Source: Candidatus Pacearchaeota archaeon
GTDB lineage: Archaea > Nanoarchaeota > Nanoarchaeia > Pacearchaeales > GW2011-AR1
DNA: 12,242 bases
Assembly (NCBI GenBank): GCA_002686195.1
Contig: NZAS01000151.1
Coordinates: 1-12,242, forward strand
Reading direction: 5' to 3'
Positions 1 to 5,145 of the stretch are shown one piece after another. Positions within the stretch are counted from its first letter, which is position 1. Each line of letters begins with the position of its first letter. Both the position numbers and the translations under genes were made by a program. A model generated the notes under the pieces. The model did no database searches. It was not told the DNA's origin and worked only from the letters and a program-made list of their open reading frames with translations.

Positions 1-426
1 ATAAAATATCGCCCAAACTCCAGAAGCAATCAAAGCACTTCCAACCGGTTCGGCACTCAACAAACTATAACCAACTATAACAGCAACAATTGCAACAATC
101 AAACTAATAATGAACACAGCCCATGAATGCCTATCTCGAGCCTCATCAAGTTCCTCTCTGCAAGTAAAGTCTCTATCACAAAAACCGCTTACTTCCAATT
201 CATTACCATCAACAGTTCGAACAGGTCTTGCAATCCCATCAGCATTCCACTTCCCACCAATATCCTCACATTGCGCTTGATCCTCTATAACTATAGAAGT
301 CTTAGATTCATCACAAAAATCTTCATACTCCGGCGAAGGATAAAATGTTTCAATACCTTGCCAAAGCACAAGTGCAAAAACTATAACAATCCCAATCCCC
401 AAGATAATATTCTTAACATTAATCAT
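1..426 (-). CDS. Partial membrane protein with four-Cys external loop
   Basis: The reading frame opens at the ATG at 426 and stays open to the left edge for 142 codons, so the C-terminus is missing. Residues about 6-22 (starting NIILGIGIVIVFALVL) form a first membrane segment. Residues 23-100 are polar and contain four cysteines (C38, C53, C83, C89), which could make two disulfides if this loop is outside the cell. Residues 102-119 (WAVFIISLIVAIVAVIVG) form a second membrane segment, and a weaker hydrophobic stretch (129-142) follows at the edge. A TATA-like TTTTATATAG is centred about 25 nt before the ATG, which fits a leaderless mRNA starting at or near this codon. I do not recognise the family. 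It could be one of the many lineage-specific membrane proteins of small archaea. The coding call is good; the function is unknown. Confidence 0.7.
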   Translation of the reverse strand, partial: MINVKNIILGIGIVIVFALVLWQGIETFYPSPEYEDFCDESKTSIVIEDQAQCEDIGGKWNADGIARPVRTVDGNELEVSGFCDRDFTCREELDEARDRHSWAVFIISLIVAIVAVIVGYSLLSAEPVGSALIASGVWAIFY

Positions 427-446
427 GCTAAAACAAAATAATTCCT

Positions 447-456
447 CTATATAAAA
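447..456 (-). promoter_or_regulatory. TATA box for the left-edge membrane protein
   Basis: TTTTATATAG on the minus strand is centred near 451.5, 25.5 nt from the ATG at 426. This is the archaeal TATA-to-start-site distance, so transcription would begin at about the start codon. A GAGGA sequence lies too far upstream of the ATG to be a good ribosome site. Confidence 0.5.
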
Positions 457-468
457 TCTTCTATAACT

Positions 469-669
469 TCAATCAAAAACTTCAAGAATAGTTCCCTCAT
501 CACCTACATCAACATGATCAACATGTCCTTCTAAACTATTAAACTCTCTTGCTTCATCAACTTCAGAAAACCATCCCTCGCTTTGGAGTCTTCCAAGAGC
601 ACCTTCCCCAAGAAAATCCAAATAAGCCTGAGCCCCTTCGTCAGTACTCAAATCATATTCTTCTTCCAT
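469..669 (-). CDS. Small acidic hypothetical protein
   Basis: This encodes a 66-residue, strongly acidic protein beginning MEEEYDLSTDEGAQAYLDF and ending in TILEVFD, with a TGA stop. I see no membrane segment, cysteine pair or known motif. A longer reading from the ATG at 687 adds six residues (MSALFF). I prefer the ATG at 669 because a TATA-like TTAATATAT is centred about 25 nt before it, the spacing seen at most other genes here, while nothing TATA-like lies at that distance from 687. It is transcribed divergently from the aIF2-beta operon and ends 42 nt before the left-edge membrane protein gene, which has its own TATA box. The family is not recognised. Its composition suggests a soluble binding protein, but that is only a guess. 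Confidence 0.55.
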   Translation of the reverse strand: MEEEYDLSTDEGAQAYLDFLGEGALGRLQSEGWFSEVDEAREFNSLEGHVDHVDVGDEGTILEVFD

Positions 670-688
670 AAAAAACAAAGCACTCATA

Positions 689-698
689 GATATATTAA
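689..698 (-). promoter_or_regulatory. TATA-like box for the small acidic protein
   Basis: The minus strand reads TTAATATATC with its core centred about 25 nt upstream of the ATG at 669. It is the main evidence for choosing that start over the ATG at 687. Confidence 0.4.
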
Positions 699-723
699 CA
701 TTTCTATACTAACAGAAAGTTAA

Positions 724-733
724 CTTTAAAAAC
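724..733 (+). promoter_or_regulatory. TATA box of the aIF2-beta operon
   Basis: CTTTAAAAAC on the plus strand has its TTTAAAAA core centred at 728.5, 25.5 nt before the aIF2-beta ATG at 754. There is no Shine-Dalgarno sequence between them, which fits a leaderless first gene. Confidence 0.5.
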
Positions 734-753
734 TCCTCAAATAACAAATATCT

Positions 754-1161
754 ATGGACTACAACAAACTATTAGACAAAGCATACAAAGAAGTAAAAGT
801 CGTTTCTTCTAGCTCAGGCAGATTCGAAATCCCAAAAGTTCAAGGCCAAGTCCAAGGAAAAAACACAATCATAACAAACATCTCCGAAATCGCGCAATAT
901 CTTCGTAGACCAATAGAACACATTTCTAAATTCCTACAAAAAGAACTTGCAGCAGCCGGTAAAATCCAAAATAATCGTCTTGTCTTAAATGCAAAAATAA
1001 ACTCATCTAAAGTAAACGAAAAAATAGAATCCTACGCAAAAGAATTTGTGATCTGCCCAGTCTGTGGAAAACCAGACACAGAACTTAACTCAGAAAAAGG
1101 AATCAAATCAAAACACTGCCTTGCCTGTGGAGCTAACTCCCCAATTAAGTATCATCTCTAA
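754..1161 (+). CDS. eif2b: Translation initiation factor aIF2 subunit beta
   Basis: This is the beta subunit of the archaeal heterotrimeric factor aIF2, which brings initiator Met-tRNA to the small ribosomal subunit as a complex with GTP. At 135 residues it has the normal archaeal length. The N-terminal helix (MDYNKLLDKAYKEV) corresponds to the part that contacts the gamma subunit in the family. The alpha/beta core runs from about residue 23 to 95 (RFEIPKV, then NISEIAQYLRRP). The C-terminal zinc ribbon is intact: C101-P-V-C104 and C122-L-A-C125, followed by a typical family end. It is the first gene of an operon: the stop TAA is followed by one base and then the ATG of the DUF424 gene. A TATA-like box 25 nt upstream and no ribosome site suggest leaderless translation. 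Identification is firm. Confidence 0.96.
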   Translation: MDYNKLLDKAYKEVKVVSSSSGRFEIPKVQGQVQGKNTIITNISEIAQYLRRPIEHISKFLQKELAAAGKIQNNRLVLNAKINSSKVNEKIESYAKEFVICPVCGKPDTELNSEKGIKSKHCLACGANSPIKYHL

Positions 1162-1162
1162 A

Positions 1163-1462
1163 ATGTATCTAAAAATCCACTCTTCCTATAGAAACGTAGT
1201 AGCAATCTGCGACGCAGATTTAATAGGAAAGAAATTCGAAGAAGGAAAAAGACAACTAGACTTAAGAGAAAACTTCTACAAATCTGACAATATCTTAACA
1301 GAAGAACAAGTAATAAAATTAATCCAAAAACAAATAGAAGAAGATGCAACTTTCAACATCGTAGGACAAAAAGCAACTGAAGCAGCCATTGCCTCCGGAT
1401 TGTTAACAGAAAAAGACGTCGACAAAATCCAAAACATCCCTTTCGCCTTAACATTACTTTAA
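1163..1462 (+). CDS. DUF424 family protein
   Basis: This 99-residue protein matches the archaeal DUF424 family: it begins MYLKIHSSYRNVVAICDADL, continues with GKKFEEGKRQLDL, and has a central NIVGQKATEAAIASGLL segment. The family has no settled function but is commonly encoded next to aIF2-beta, as here, so a role linked to translation or ribosome function is inferred. The ATG at 1163 is one base after the aIF2-beta stop (TAAAATG), so translation is probably coupled. The frame also extends upstream to an ATG at 1064 inside the aIF2-beta gene. I reject that start because family members begin at MYLKIH and the extension would overlap the zinc ribbon codons. There is no cysteine pair or membrane segment. 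Confidence 0.9.
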   Translation: MYLKIHSSYRNVVAICDADLIGKKFEEGKRQLDLRENFYKSDNILTEEQVIKLIQKQIEEDATFNIVGQKATEAAIASGLLTEKDVDKIQNIPFALTLL

Positions 1463-1487
1463 AAAACCCTTCTTGCCTTCTAAAAAC

Positions 1488-1979
1488 ATGGAAACAATTT
1501 ACCTCGAAAGAACAACAGAACTTAGAAAAAATTTAAAATCTCTACAAAAAGAACTAAAGGTGCGGATTGCCCTTAGAGGAAAACAAGCAATTATTTCAGG
1601 AGATTCCCTAGACGAATACGAAGCCTCAATAATTTTAGACGCAATAGGCTTCGGCTTCTCGGCACAAAAAGCTCTCCAACTAAAAGACCCTGACATAACA
1701 TTCAAGAAAGTCCACATCAAAGATTTCACAAGAAGAAAAAATCTCAAAGAAGTTATAGCAAGGGTCATCGGTTCAAAAGGTCAAACCAAACGTGTCTTAG
1801 AAGATATATCAGACTGCGACATCATAATCAGAGAACATGACATCGGAATAATCGGTGACGCGGAAGGAATCGAATCCACAACAACTGCAATTACAAATAT
1901 AATTAAAGGAACAAAACAATCAAATGCTTATCATTACTTAGAGAAAATGAACAGGGCAAAAAAACAAAAGACAACGTAA
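1488..1979 (+). CDS. KH-domain RNA-binding protein, archaeal Dim2/Pno1-like
   Basis: This 163-residue protein resembles archaeal Dim2 (eukaryotic Pno1), which binds the 3' end region of 16S rRNA during small-subunit maturation and has been linked to aIF2. The second KH domain is clear: VIARVIGSKGQTKRVLE carries the GxxG loop (GSKG, residues 95-98), followed by CDIIIREHDIGIIGDAEGI and a closing helix ending AYHYLEKM. The linker DAIGFGFSAQKALQL (51-65) is also typical. The first KH domain is present only in outline: the region expected to hold its GxxG loop reads ERTTELRKNLKSLQKELKV, with no glycine. I start at the ATG at 1488; a TTG at 1473 would add five residues and is less likely. It lies 25 nt after the DUF424 stop and is probably the third gene of the operon. 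Its stop directly abuts the opposing gene at 1980. Confidence 0.85.
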   Translation: METIYLERTTELRKNLKSLQKELKVRIALRGKQAIISGDSLDEYEASIILDAIGFGFSAQKALQLKDPDITFKKVHIKDFTRRKNLKEVIARVIGSKGQTKRVLEDISDCDIIIREHDIGIIGDAEGIESTTTAITNIIKGTKQSNAYHYLEKMNRAKKQKTT

Positions 1980-2138
1980 CTACTTTTTCTTTTTCTTCTT
2001 AGCAGCTTTCTTCTTTGTCTTTTTCTTTGCTGTCTTCTTAGCAGCCTTCTTAGCTATTTTCTTTTTCGTCTTCTTCTTGACAGCCTTTTTTCGCACAGTT
2101 TTTTTCTTAGCAACTTTCTTTGCTTTTTTCTTTGGCAT
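1980..2138 (-). CDS. Lysine-rich H1-like mini-protein
   Basis: This gene encodes only 52 residues, 32 of them lysine, the rest almost all Ala, Thr, Val and Ile, with one Arg. It starts MPKKKAKKVAKKKTVRKK and ends in a run of lysines before TAG. The AKK/KKAAKK pattern resembles histone H1 C-terminal tails and the H1-like basic proteins of some bacteria, so binding to DNA or rRNA by charge is the likely role; this is inferred from composition only. The start is well supported: GAGGT lies 9 nt before the ATG and a TTTATAAA box lies about 43 nt upstream, so unlike most genes here it appears to have a leader of roughly 17 nt and a ribosome site. It ends exactly where the convergent KH gene ends. 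Low complexity makes homology calls unreliable. Confidence 0.7.
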   Translation of the reverse strand: MPKKKAKKVAKKKTVRKKAVKKKTKKKIAKKAAKKTAKKKTKKKAAKKKKKK

Positions 2139-2147
2139 CTTAAATTT

Positions 2148-2152
2148 ACCTC
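2148..2152 (-). promoter_or_regulatory. Shine-Dalgarno site of the lysine-rich gene
   Basis: The minus strand reads GAGGT with nine bases between it and the ATG at 2138. It fixes the start of the 52-residue gene and is one of few convincing ribosome sites in the window. Confidence 0.6.
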
Positions 2153-2177
2153 TTCTCCATCAACTAAAATGTTTTTG

Positions 2178-2185
2178 TTTATAAA
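2178..2185 (-). promoter_or_regulatory. TATA box of the lysine-rich gene
   Basis: A perfect TTTATAAA is centred at 2181.5. A start site about 26 nt downstream would fall near 2155, just before the GAGGT ribosome site. It lies between the tRNA 3' end (2210) and the gene, so the two genes probably have separate promoters. Confidence 0.55.
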
Positions 2186-2209
2186 TCTATCCCAGAATTT
2201 TAAAACGAA

Positions 2210-2282
2210 CGTCTCGGGCTGGACTCGAACCAACGACATCACGGTTAACAGCCGTGCGCTCTACCAACTGAGCTACCGAGAC
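2210..2282 (-). tRNA. trnN: tRNA-Asn (anticodon GUU)
   Basis: Read on the minus strand, the gene folds into a full cloverleaf: acceptor stem GTCTCGG/CCGAGAC (7 bp), T8-A9, D arm GCTC/GAGC with loop AGTTGGTA, anticodon stem CACGG/CCGTG with loop CTGTTAA, variable loop ATGTC, and T arm GTTGG-TTCGAGT-CCAGC with one G-T wobble. The anticodon at loop positions 34-36 is GTT, so it reads AAC and AAU (Asn). The discriminator base is G (2210). CCA is not encoded, as is common in archaea, and there is no intron. A TATA box lies 26.5 nt upstream of the 5' end. Confidence 0.96.
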
Positions 2283-2304
2283 TTAAGAATTGGAATAAAA
2301 ATAG

Positions 2305-2312
2305 TTATATAA
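2305..2312 (-). promoter_or_regulatory. TATA box of tRNA-Asn
   Basis: TTATATAA is centred at 2308.5, 26.5 nt before the 5' end of the tRNA. The primary transcript would start at or within a base or two of the mature 5' end. Confidence 0.6.
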
Positions 2313-2350
2313 ATCTATTGTACAAACAAAATAACCGACGGTAATTTCTC

Positions 2351-2560
2351 TCACCTTAAAACCAAAACCCCAAGAATAACAACAGCCAAAATCACAATAC
2401 TCCAAAAAACAATCTTCCTAATCCTCTCACGTCTTCGCCGATCATGATACTGTGCATACCCTTTCCTAATCCCTGCCTTATCTTTCAAACCCAGTTTAGA
2501 CCTATGCTCATTTCGATAATCAAAAACTCTTGTCCCTCCAGTCTGAACTCTCTCTGCCAT
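2351..2560 (-). CDS. Small tail-anchored basic membrane protein
   Basis: This 69-residue protein has a polar, basic N-terminal part (about residues 1-50), a dense positive patch (RRRRERIRK, about 41-49), and a single hydrophobic segment at the extreme C-terminus (VFWSIVILAVVILGVLVL) that ends one residue before the stop. By the positive-inside rule the N-terminus should be cytoplasmic and the protein a tail-anchored one. I recognise no family. The ATG at 2560 is 25.5 nt from the centre of a TTATAA palindrome that also serves mnmA in the opposite direction, so the mRNA is probably leaderless. The stop is TGA. The function is unknown; the basic patch could bind nucleic acid or lipid head groups. 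Confidence 0.75.
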   Translation of the reverse strand: MAERVQTGGTRVFDYRNEHRSKLGLKDKAGIRKGYAQYHDRRRRERIRKIVFWSIVILAVVILGVLVLR

Positions 2561-2582
2561 TAGCCATTAAGATTAAAAAGCC

Positions 2583-2588
2583 TTATAA
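2583..2588. promoter_or_regulatory. Palindromic TATA box shared by two divergent genes
   Basis: TTATAA is its own reverse complement and is centred at 2585.5. The ATG of the tail-anchored protein (2560, minus) and the ATG of mnmA (2611, plus) are each exactly 25.5 nt away. The flanks give ATTTATAAGG on one strand and CCTTATAAAT on the other, so both directions resemble an archaeal TATA box. Confidence 0.6.
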
Positions 2589-2610
2589 ATCTTATCTACA
2601 CAATGTTAAT

Positions 2611-3708
2611 ATGGAAAAACAAAAGACAGTTGTCCTCGGAATGTCAGGCGGCGTAGACTCAAGCGTCTCAGCCTATCTACTAAAAAAACAAGGATACAAA
2701 GTAATAGGCGTCTTCCTAAGAAATTACCCCGACGAAGAATCATACCTAGATTCAACATGCCCATTTATACAAGATAGAAAATTCGCAGAATCCGTAGCCA
2801 AAAAATTAAAAATCCCATTCCAAGGCGTCGACTACCGCTCAACTTATCTAAACAAAGTCATAAAGCCAATGTTCAAACAATATTCAAAAGGCCTAACTCC
2901 AAACCCAGACATCGGCTGCAATTCAATAATAAAATTCCCAGCTCTTTGGAAAATTGCCAAAAAACACAAAGCAGATTTTATAGCGACAGGGCACTACGCC
3001 AGAATAAAAAAATCTAAAGATGGTTTCCACCTTCTATCTGGAAAAGACAAAAACAAAGACCAATCCTACTTCCTACATGACCTTTCTGTCCAAGATTTAT
3101 CCCACTCCTTATTCCCAATCGGCAACTTAAAAAAAACAAAAGTAAGAAAAATAGCCAAGTCATTAGGATTCCCAAACTGGGACAAACACGGCTCAACAGG
3201 AATCTGCTTCATCGGAAAAGCAGATATGAAAGAGCTCTTAAAAGCAAATATAAAATCCAAGCCAGGTCCTGTCTTAAATCCTGAAGGAAAAAATGTAGGC
3301 ACCCATCCTGGAACAACATACTTCACAATCGGAGAAAAAGTGGGCCCAAAACATAACGTAAAAATCGAAGACAAATACAGAAACCTCGTGTCTTCCAAAA
3401 TCTATGTCGCAGAAAAAAGAAAAAACAACATTCTAGTAATTGCCCCTGAAAACCATCCTTCTCTAAAAAGAAAAGAAATCATAATCACAAACCTTCACAA
3501 AATAAATCCTAAATCCAATCTCCCTTCAAAGAGATTAAAAGCAAGAATCCGTCACCTAGGAAAACTTCTCCCAGGAAAACTAACGAAAAACAAATTCATC
3601 CTAAACAAACCAGAAAAAGGAATAGCCCCTGGACAATCAATCTGCCTCTACAAAGGCAAAGAACTCGTGGCTGCCGGCGAAATAAGACTTCCTTCTACCA
3701 CCGATTAA
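2611..3708 (+). CDS. mnmA: tRNA-specific 2-thiouridylase MnmA
   Basis: MnmA activates U34 of Lys, Glu and Gln tRNAs with ATP and replaces its 2-oxygen with sulfur. This 365-residue protein has the full family layout. The PP-loop SGGVDSS is at 12-18. The first catalytic cysteine lies in TPNPDIGCN (C103), and the second in STGICFIG (C199, matching the E. coli position). The middle domain motif GTHPGTTYFTIGEKVG is near 230-245, and the C-terminal beta-barrel ends in GIAPGQSICLYKGKELVAAGEI. The frame is open further upstream to 2530, but I start at the ATG at 2611: family members begin just before the PP-loop and the shared TATA box lies 25.5 nt upstream. MnmA is mainly bacterial and organellar; most archaea use a different (Ncs6/TtuA-type) enzyme, so old transfer from bacteria is likely. 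Its last 72 nt overlap the convergent gene at 3637. Confidence 0.95.
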   Translation: MEKQKTVVLGMSGGVDSSVSAYLLKKQGYKVIGVFLRNYPDEESYLDSTCPFIQDRKFAESVAKKLKIPFQGVDYRSTYLNKVIKPMFKQYSKGLTPNPDIGCNSIIKFPALWKIAKKHKADFIATGHYARIKKSKDGFHLLSGKDKNKDQSYFLHDLSVQDLSHSLFPIGNLKKTKVRKIAKSLGFPNWDKHGSTGICFIGKADMKELLKANIKSKPGPVLNPEGKNVGTHPGTTYFTIGEKVGPKHNVKIEDKYRNLVSSKIYVAEKRKNNILVIAPENHPSLKRKEIIITNLHKINPKSNLPSKRLKARIRHLGKLLPGKLTKNKFILNKPEKGIAPGQSICLYKGKELVAAGEIRLPSTTD

Positions 3709-4110
3709 ACCCAAACCGGCCACCCCCAAAACAATTCCAGGACCTGGCTCGGGAATAACAACACTTATTGGCCCAACAAATTCATCAAACCCAGACTGTC
3801 CAGTCTCTCTCATCCTTACAGTAATATCTGTAAATCCAATGTAATGACTCATCACATTAATAGTATCATGAGTAGGATACGCTCCAACAACATAACTAAA
3901 AGAACTCTTCCACAAATCAGCAAAAGGATCATAAATCTCACTCACAGCCTTAGTATCATCATGAACAAACATCTTCACATCATAATTATCCAAAGTATCA
4001 GCAGTAATAGTCACTGGAAATGCCTCATCAGCCCTCACAGTCCCTGGATAATCAACACTAAAGTCTAATCCTTCAGCTTCCCTAGGCCCAGCCCCTAAAA
4101 CAGCCAACAA
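3637..4110 (-). CDS. Exported protein with PEP-CTERM-like tail; possibly a pseudogene
   Basis: The intact frame from a TTG at 4110 gives 157 residues, but the natural start seems to be an ATG at 4137, separated from it by an in-frame TAG (codon 6). Joined through the TAG, the N-terminus reads MRFGL-stop-GLALLAVLGAGPREAEG, a plausible signal peptide. The middle (about 15-120) is a predicted beta-rich domain with DNYDVKMFVHDDTK and TDITVRMRETGQSGFDE. The tail has the three parts of a PEP-CTERM sorting signal: PEP (codons 3745-3753), a hydrophobic helix (IVLGVAGLGLIGG) and RRK. Sixteen further residues are encoded by the complement of the mnmA 3' end, which suggests that an original stop was lost. 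It may be a cell-surface protein processed by a sortase-like enzyme, or a decaying gene. The domain family is not identified. Confidence 0.6.
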   Translation of the reverse strand: MLAVLGAGPREAEGLDFSVDYPGTVRADEAFPVTITADTLDNYDVKMFVHDDTKAVSEIYDPFADLWKSSFSYVVGAYPTHDTINVMSHYIGFTDITVRMRETGQSGFDEFVGPISVVIPEPGPGIVLGVAGLGLIGGRRKSYFAGSHEFFAFVEAD

Positions 4111-4137
4111 AGCTAATCCCTATAATCCAAATCTCAT
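4111..4137 (-). other. Upstream ATG and in-frame TAG of the PEP-CTERM-like gene
   Basis: In the same frame as the gene at 3637-4110, the minus strand has ATG AGA TTT GGA TTA TAG GGA, with TAG at 4120-4122. The ATG at 4137 sits 26.5 nt from a TTTAAA box, the spacing used by other genes here, so transcription appears set up for this start. A single change (for example TGG to TAG) would have broken the signal peptide. Other explanations are readthrough, an unusual TTG restart at 4110, or an assembly error. Confidence 0.55.
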
Positions 4138-4160
4138 AATTCAAAGTAAAAATCAAATTA

Positions 4161-4166
4161 TTTAAA
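4161..4166 (-). promoter_or_regulatory. TATA box upstream of the PEP-CTERM-like gene
   Basis: TTTAAA, within CTTTTAAATAA on the minus strand, is centred at 4163.5, 26.5 nt from the ATG at 4137. It supports 4137 as the original start codon. Confidence 0.5.
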
Positions 4167-4216
4167 AGTTGCTTTTAGTTTTGGTAACTTTTAGATCTGA
4201 GATTTTCTTAATCTCA

Positions 4217-4228
4217 ATATTTAAATAT
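4217..4228 (+). promoter_or_regulatory. TATA box of the nitroreductase gene
   Basis: The perfect 12-bp palindrome ATATTTAAATAT is centred at 4222.5, 26.5 nt before the ATG at 4249. No ribosome site follows it, so leaderless translation is likely. Being symmetric it could also fire leftward, but no gene starts at the matching distance on that side. Confidence 0.55.
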
Positions 4229-4248
4229 GCCTCCCTCTTCCTTTAATA

Positions 4249-4809
4249 ATGGAATTAAACTCAGCCATTAAAAAAAGAAAATCAACTCGTGACTTCAAAA
4301 GAAAAAAGCCATCATTCAAAGACATCTTAGAAGCAATTGATGCTGCAATCCAAGGCCCATTTGCAGGAAACATAAACAACCTAAAATTCATAATCATAGA
4401 ATCTAAAGATTCCATAGAAGACATTTCAAACCACACAGGACAAAAATGGGTTCAAAACTCCCCAGCCCTAATCATCGTCACTTCAAATGATTCTCATCTA
4501 GAAGACCTTTACGGAGAACGCGGCCGTGTTTATTCAAGGCAACAAGCAGGAGCAGCCATCTCAACCCTCCTCCTAAGATTAACAGATTTAGGCCTCACAG
4601 GTTCATGGATTGGAGCTTATTCAGACGAACGAATAAAACAATCTCTTGGCATCCCAGAAAAAATCCAAATAGAAGCAATCATCCCAATAGGATACGCTCA
4701 AAACCCCAAAGAAAAGAAAAAAACCAAAACAACAATAGAAGAAGCAACTTATTGGGAAGTCTGGGAACGAAATCGAAGGCCAACCATTTTCCCAGATCCA
4801 CAAAGATAA
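4249..4809 (+). CDS. Nitroreductase-family flavoprotein
   Basis: This 186-residue protein belongs to the FMN-dependent nitroreductase superfamily, dimeric enzymes that use NAD(P)H to reduce nitro groups, quinones or other electron acceptors. The FMN-phosphate motif is at the start (KKRKSTRDF, residues 8-16). GPFAGNINNLKFIII (36-50) matches the usual A-P-S-x-x-N-x-Q region. SRQQAGAAISTLLLRLTDLGLTGSWIG lies at about 96-122 and IPIGYAQNPK at 145-154, both in the family order. The natural substrate cannot be told from sequence. The length is typical for a short family member. It is transcribed alone from a TATA box 26.5 nt upstream, and its TAA stop directly abuts the stop of the convergent gene at 4810, with no space between. 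The family is confident; the specific activity is not. Confidence 0.9.
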   Translation: MELNSAIKKRKSTRDFKRKKPSFKDILEAIDAAIQGPFAGNINNLKFIIIESKDSIEDISNHTGQKWVQNSPALIIVTSNDSHLEDLYGERGRVYSRQQAGAAISTLLLRLTDLGLTGSWIGAYSDERIKQSLGIPEKIQIEAIIPIGYAQNPKEKKKTKTTIEEATYWEVWERNRRPTIFPDPQR

Positions 4810-5064
4810 TTAACTAACTGTAACAGCTTTTACTTCTCTTTCCATACAAGGTACTCCGTCCAATTCACATATTTCAATATCTCCAAGCATTTCCCTTATA
4901 TCCGTAGATTCAACAGACTGCCTGCCAAAATATAAAGTAGTTCTCCCACTATCTCTATGTCCAAGGACAGTAACACCATATCTCCTACCAATTTCTCTAA
5001 TCCTTCCATCCCACTGATTAGGGTTTTCCTCAAAATAATTTATAACTATACTTTCACATTCCAT
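4810..5064 (-). CDS. Hypothetical 84-residue protein
   Basis: This small soluble protein starts MECESIVINYFEENPNQWDG and ends MEREVKAVTVS. It has three cysteines (C3, C66 and C73) without a clear metal-binding spacing, alternating strands and helices, and no membrane segment. I do not recognise it. The ATG at 5064 is 25.5 nt from the centre of a TTTATAAA box, so it probably has its own promoter and a leaderless mRNA, and it lies downstream of ftsZ on the same strand. The stop (TAA) touches the nitroreductase stop on the other strand. Coding status is supported by the promoter position and by the fit between the two genes. Confidence 0.65.
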   Translation of the reverse strand: MECESIVINYFEENPNQWDGRIREIGRRYGVTVLGHRDSGRTTLYFGRQSVESTDIREMLGDIEICELDGVPCMEREVKAVTVS

Positions 5065-5085
5065 AGAAACCAGTTATAAGTCCAA

Positions 5086-5093
5086 TTTATAAA
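5086..5093 (-). promoter_or_regulatory. TATA box of the 84-residue gene
   Basis: A perfect TTTATAAA is centred at 5089.5, 25.5 nt from the ATG at 5064. Confidence 0.55.
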
Positions 5094-5101
5094 CTTATGT
5101 A

Positions 5102-5124
5102 TAAAAACAAAATAACAAAATAAG
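5102..5124 (-). terminator. T-rich terminator after ftsZ
   Basis: Downstream of the ftsZ stop (5146) the minus strand reads TTATTTTGTTATTTTGTTTT, a series of T-tracts without a strong hairpin, which is the usual form of an archaeal intrinsic terminator. It lies just upstream of the TATA box of the next gene, so it would separate the two transcripts. Confidence 0.5.
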
Positions 5125-5145
5125 ACCGCCTCTCGACAGCCTCAA

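Noticed and set aside
127..441. A 104-codon open frame on the plus strand near the left edge.
   Set aside because: It is the complement of the partial membrane-protein gene, whose minus-strand frame has membrane segments, a promoter and sensible composition; the plus frame is rich in Ile, Asn and Ser without any motif.
1064..1162. Upstream extension of the DUF424 gene.
   Set aside because: It would overlap the zinc-ribbon codons of aIF2-beta; family members start at MYLKIH, right after the aIF2-beta stop.
2054..2242. A 62-codon minus-strand frame across the tRNA-Asn and the lysine-rich gene.
   Set aside because: It begins inside the tRNA and reads the lysine-rich gene in the wrong frame, while the right frame has a TATA box and ribosome site.
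4120..4122. Recoding of TAG (for example as pyrrolysine) to explain the interrupted signal peptide.
   Set aside because: TAG ends the lysine-rich gene, gatA and the chorismate mutase gene here. Readthrough of the first would run far into antisense of the KH gene, so TAG appears to be a normal stop; a loss-of-function change is simpler.
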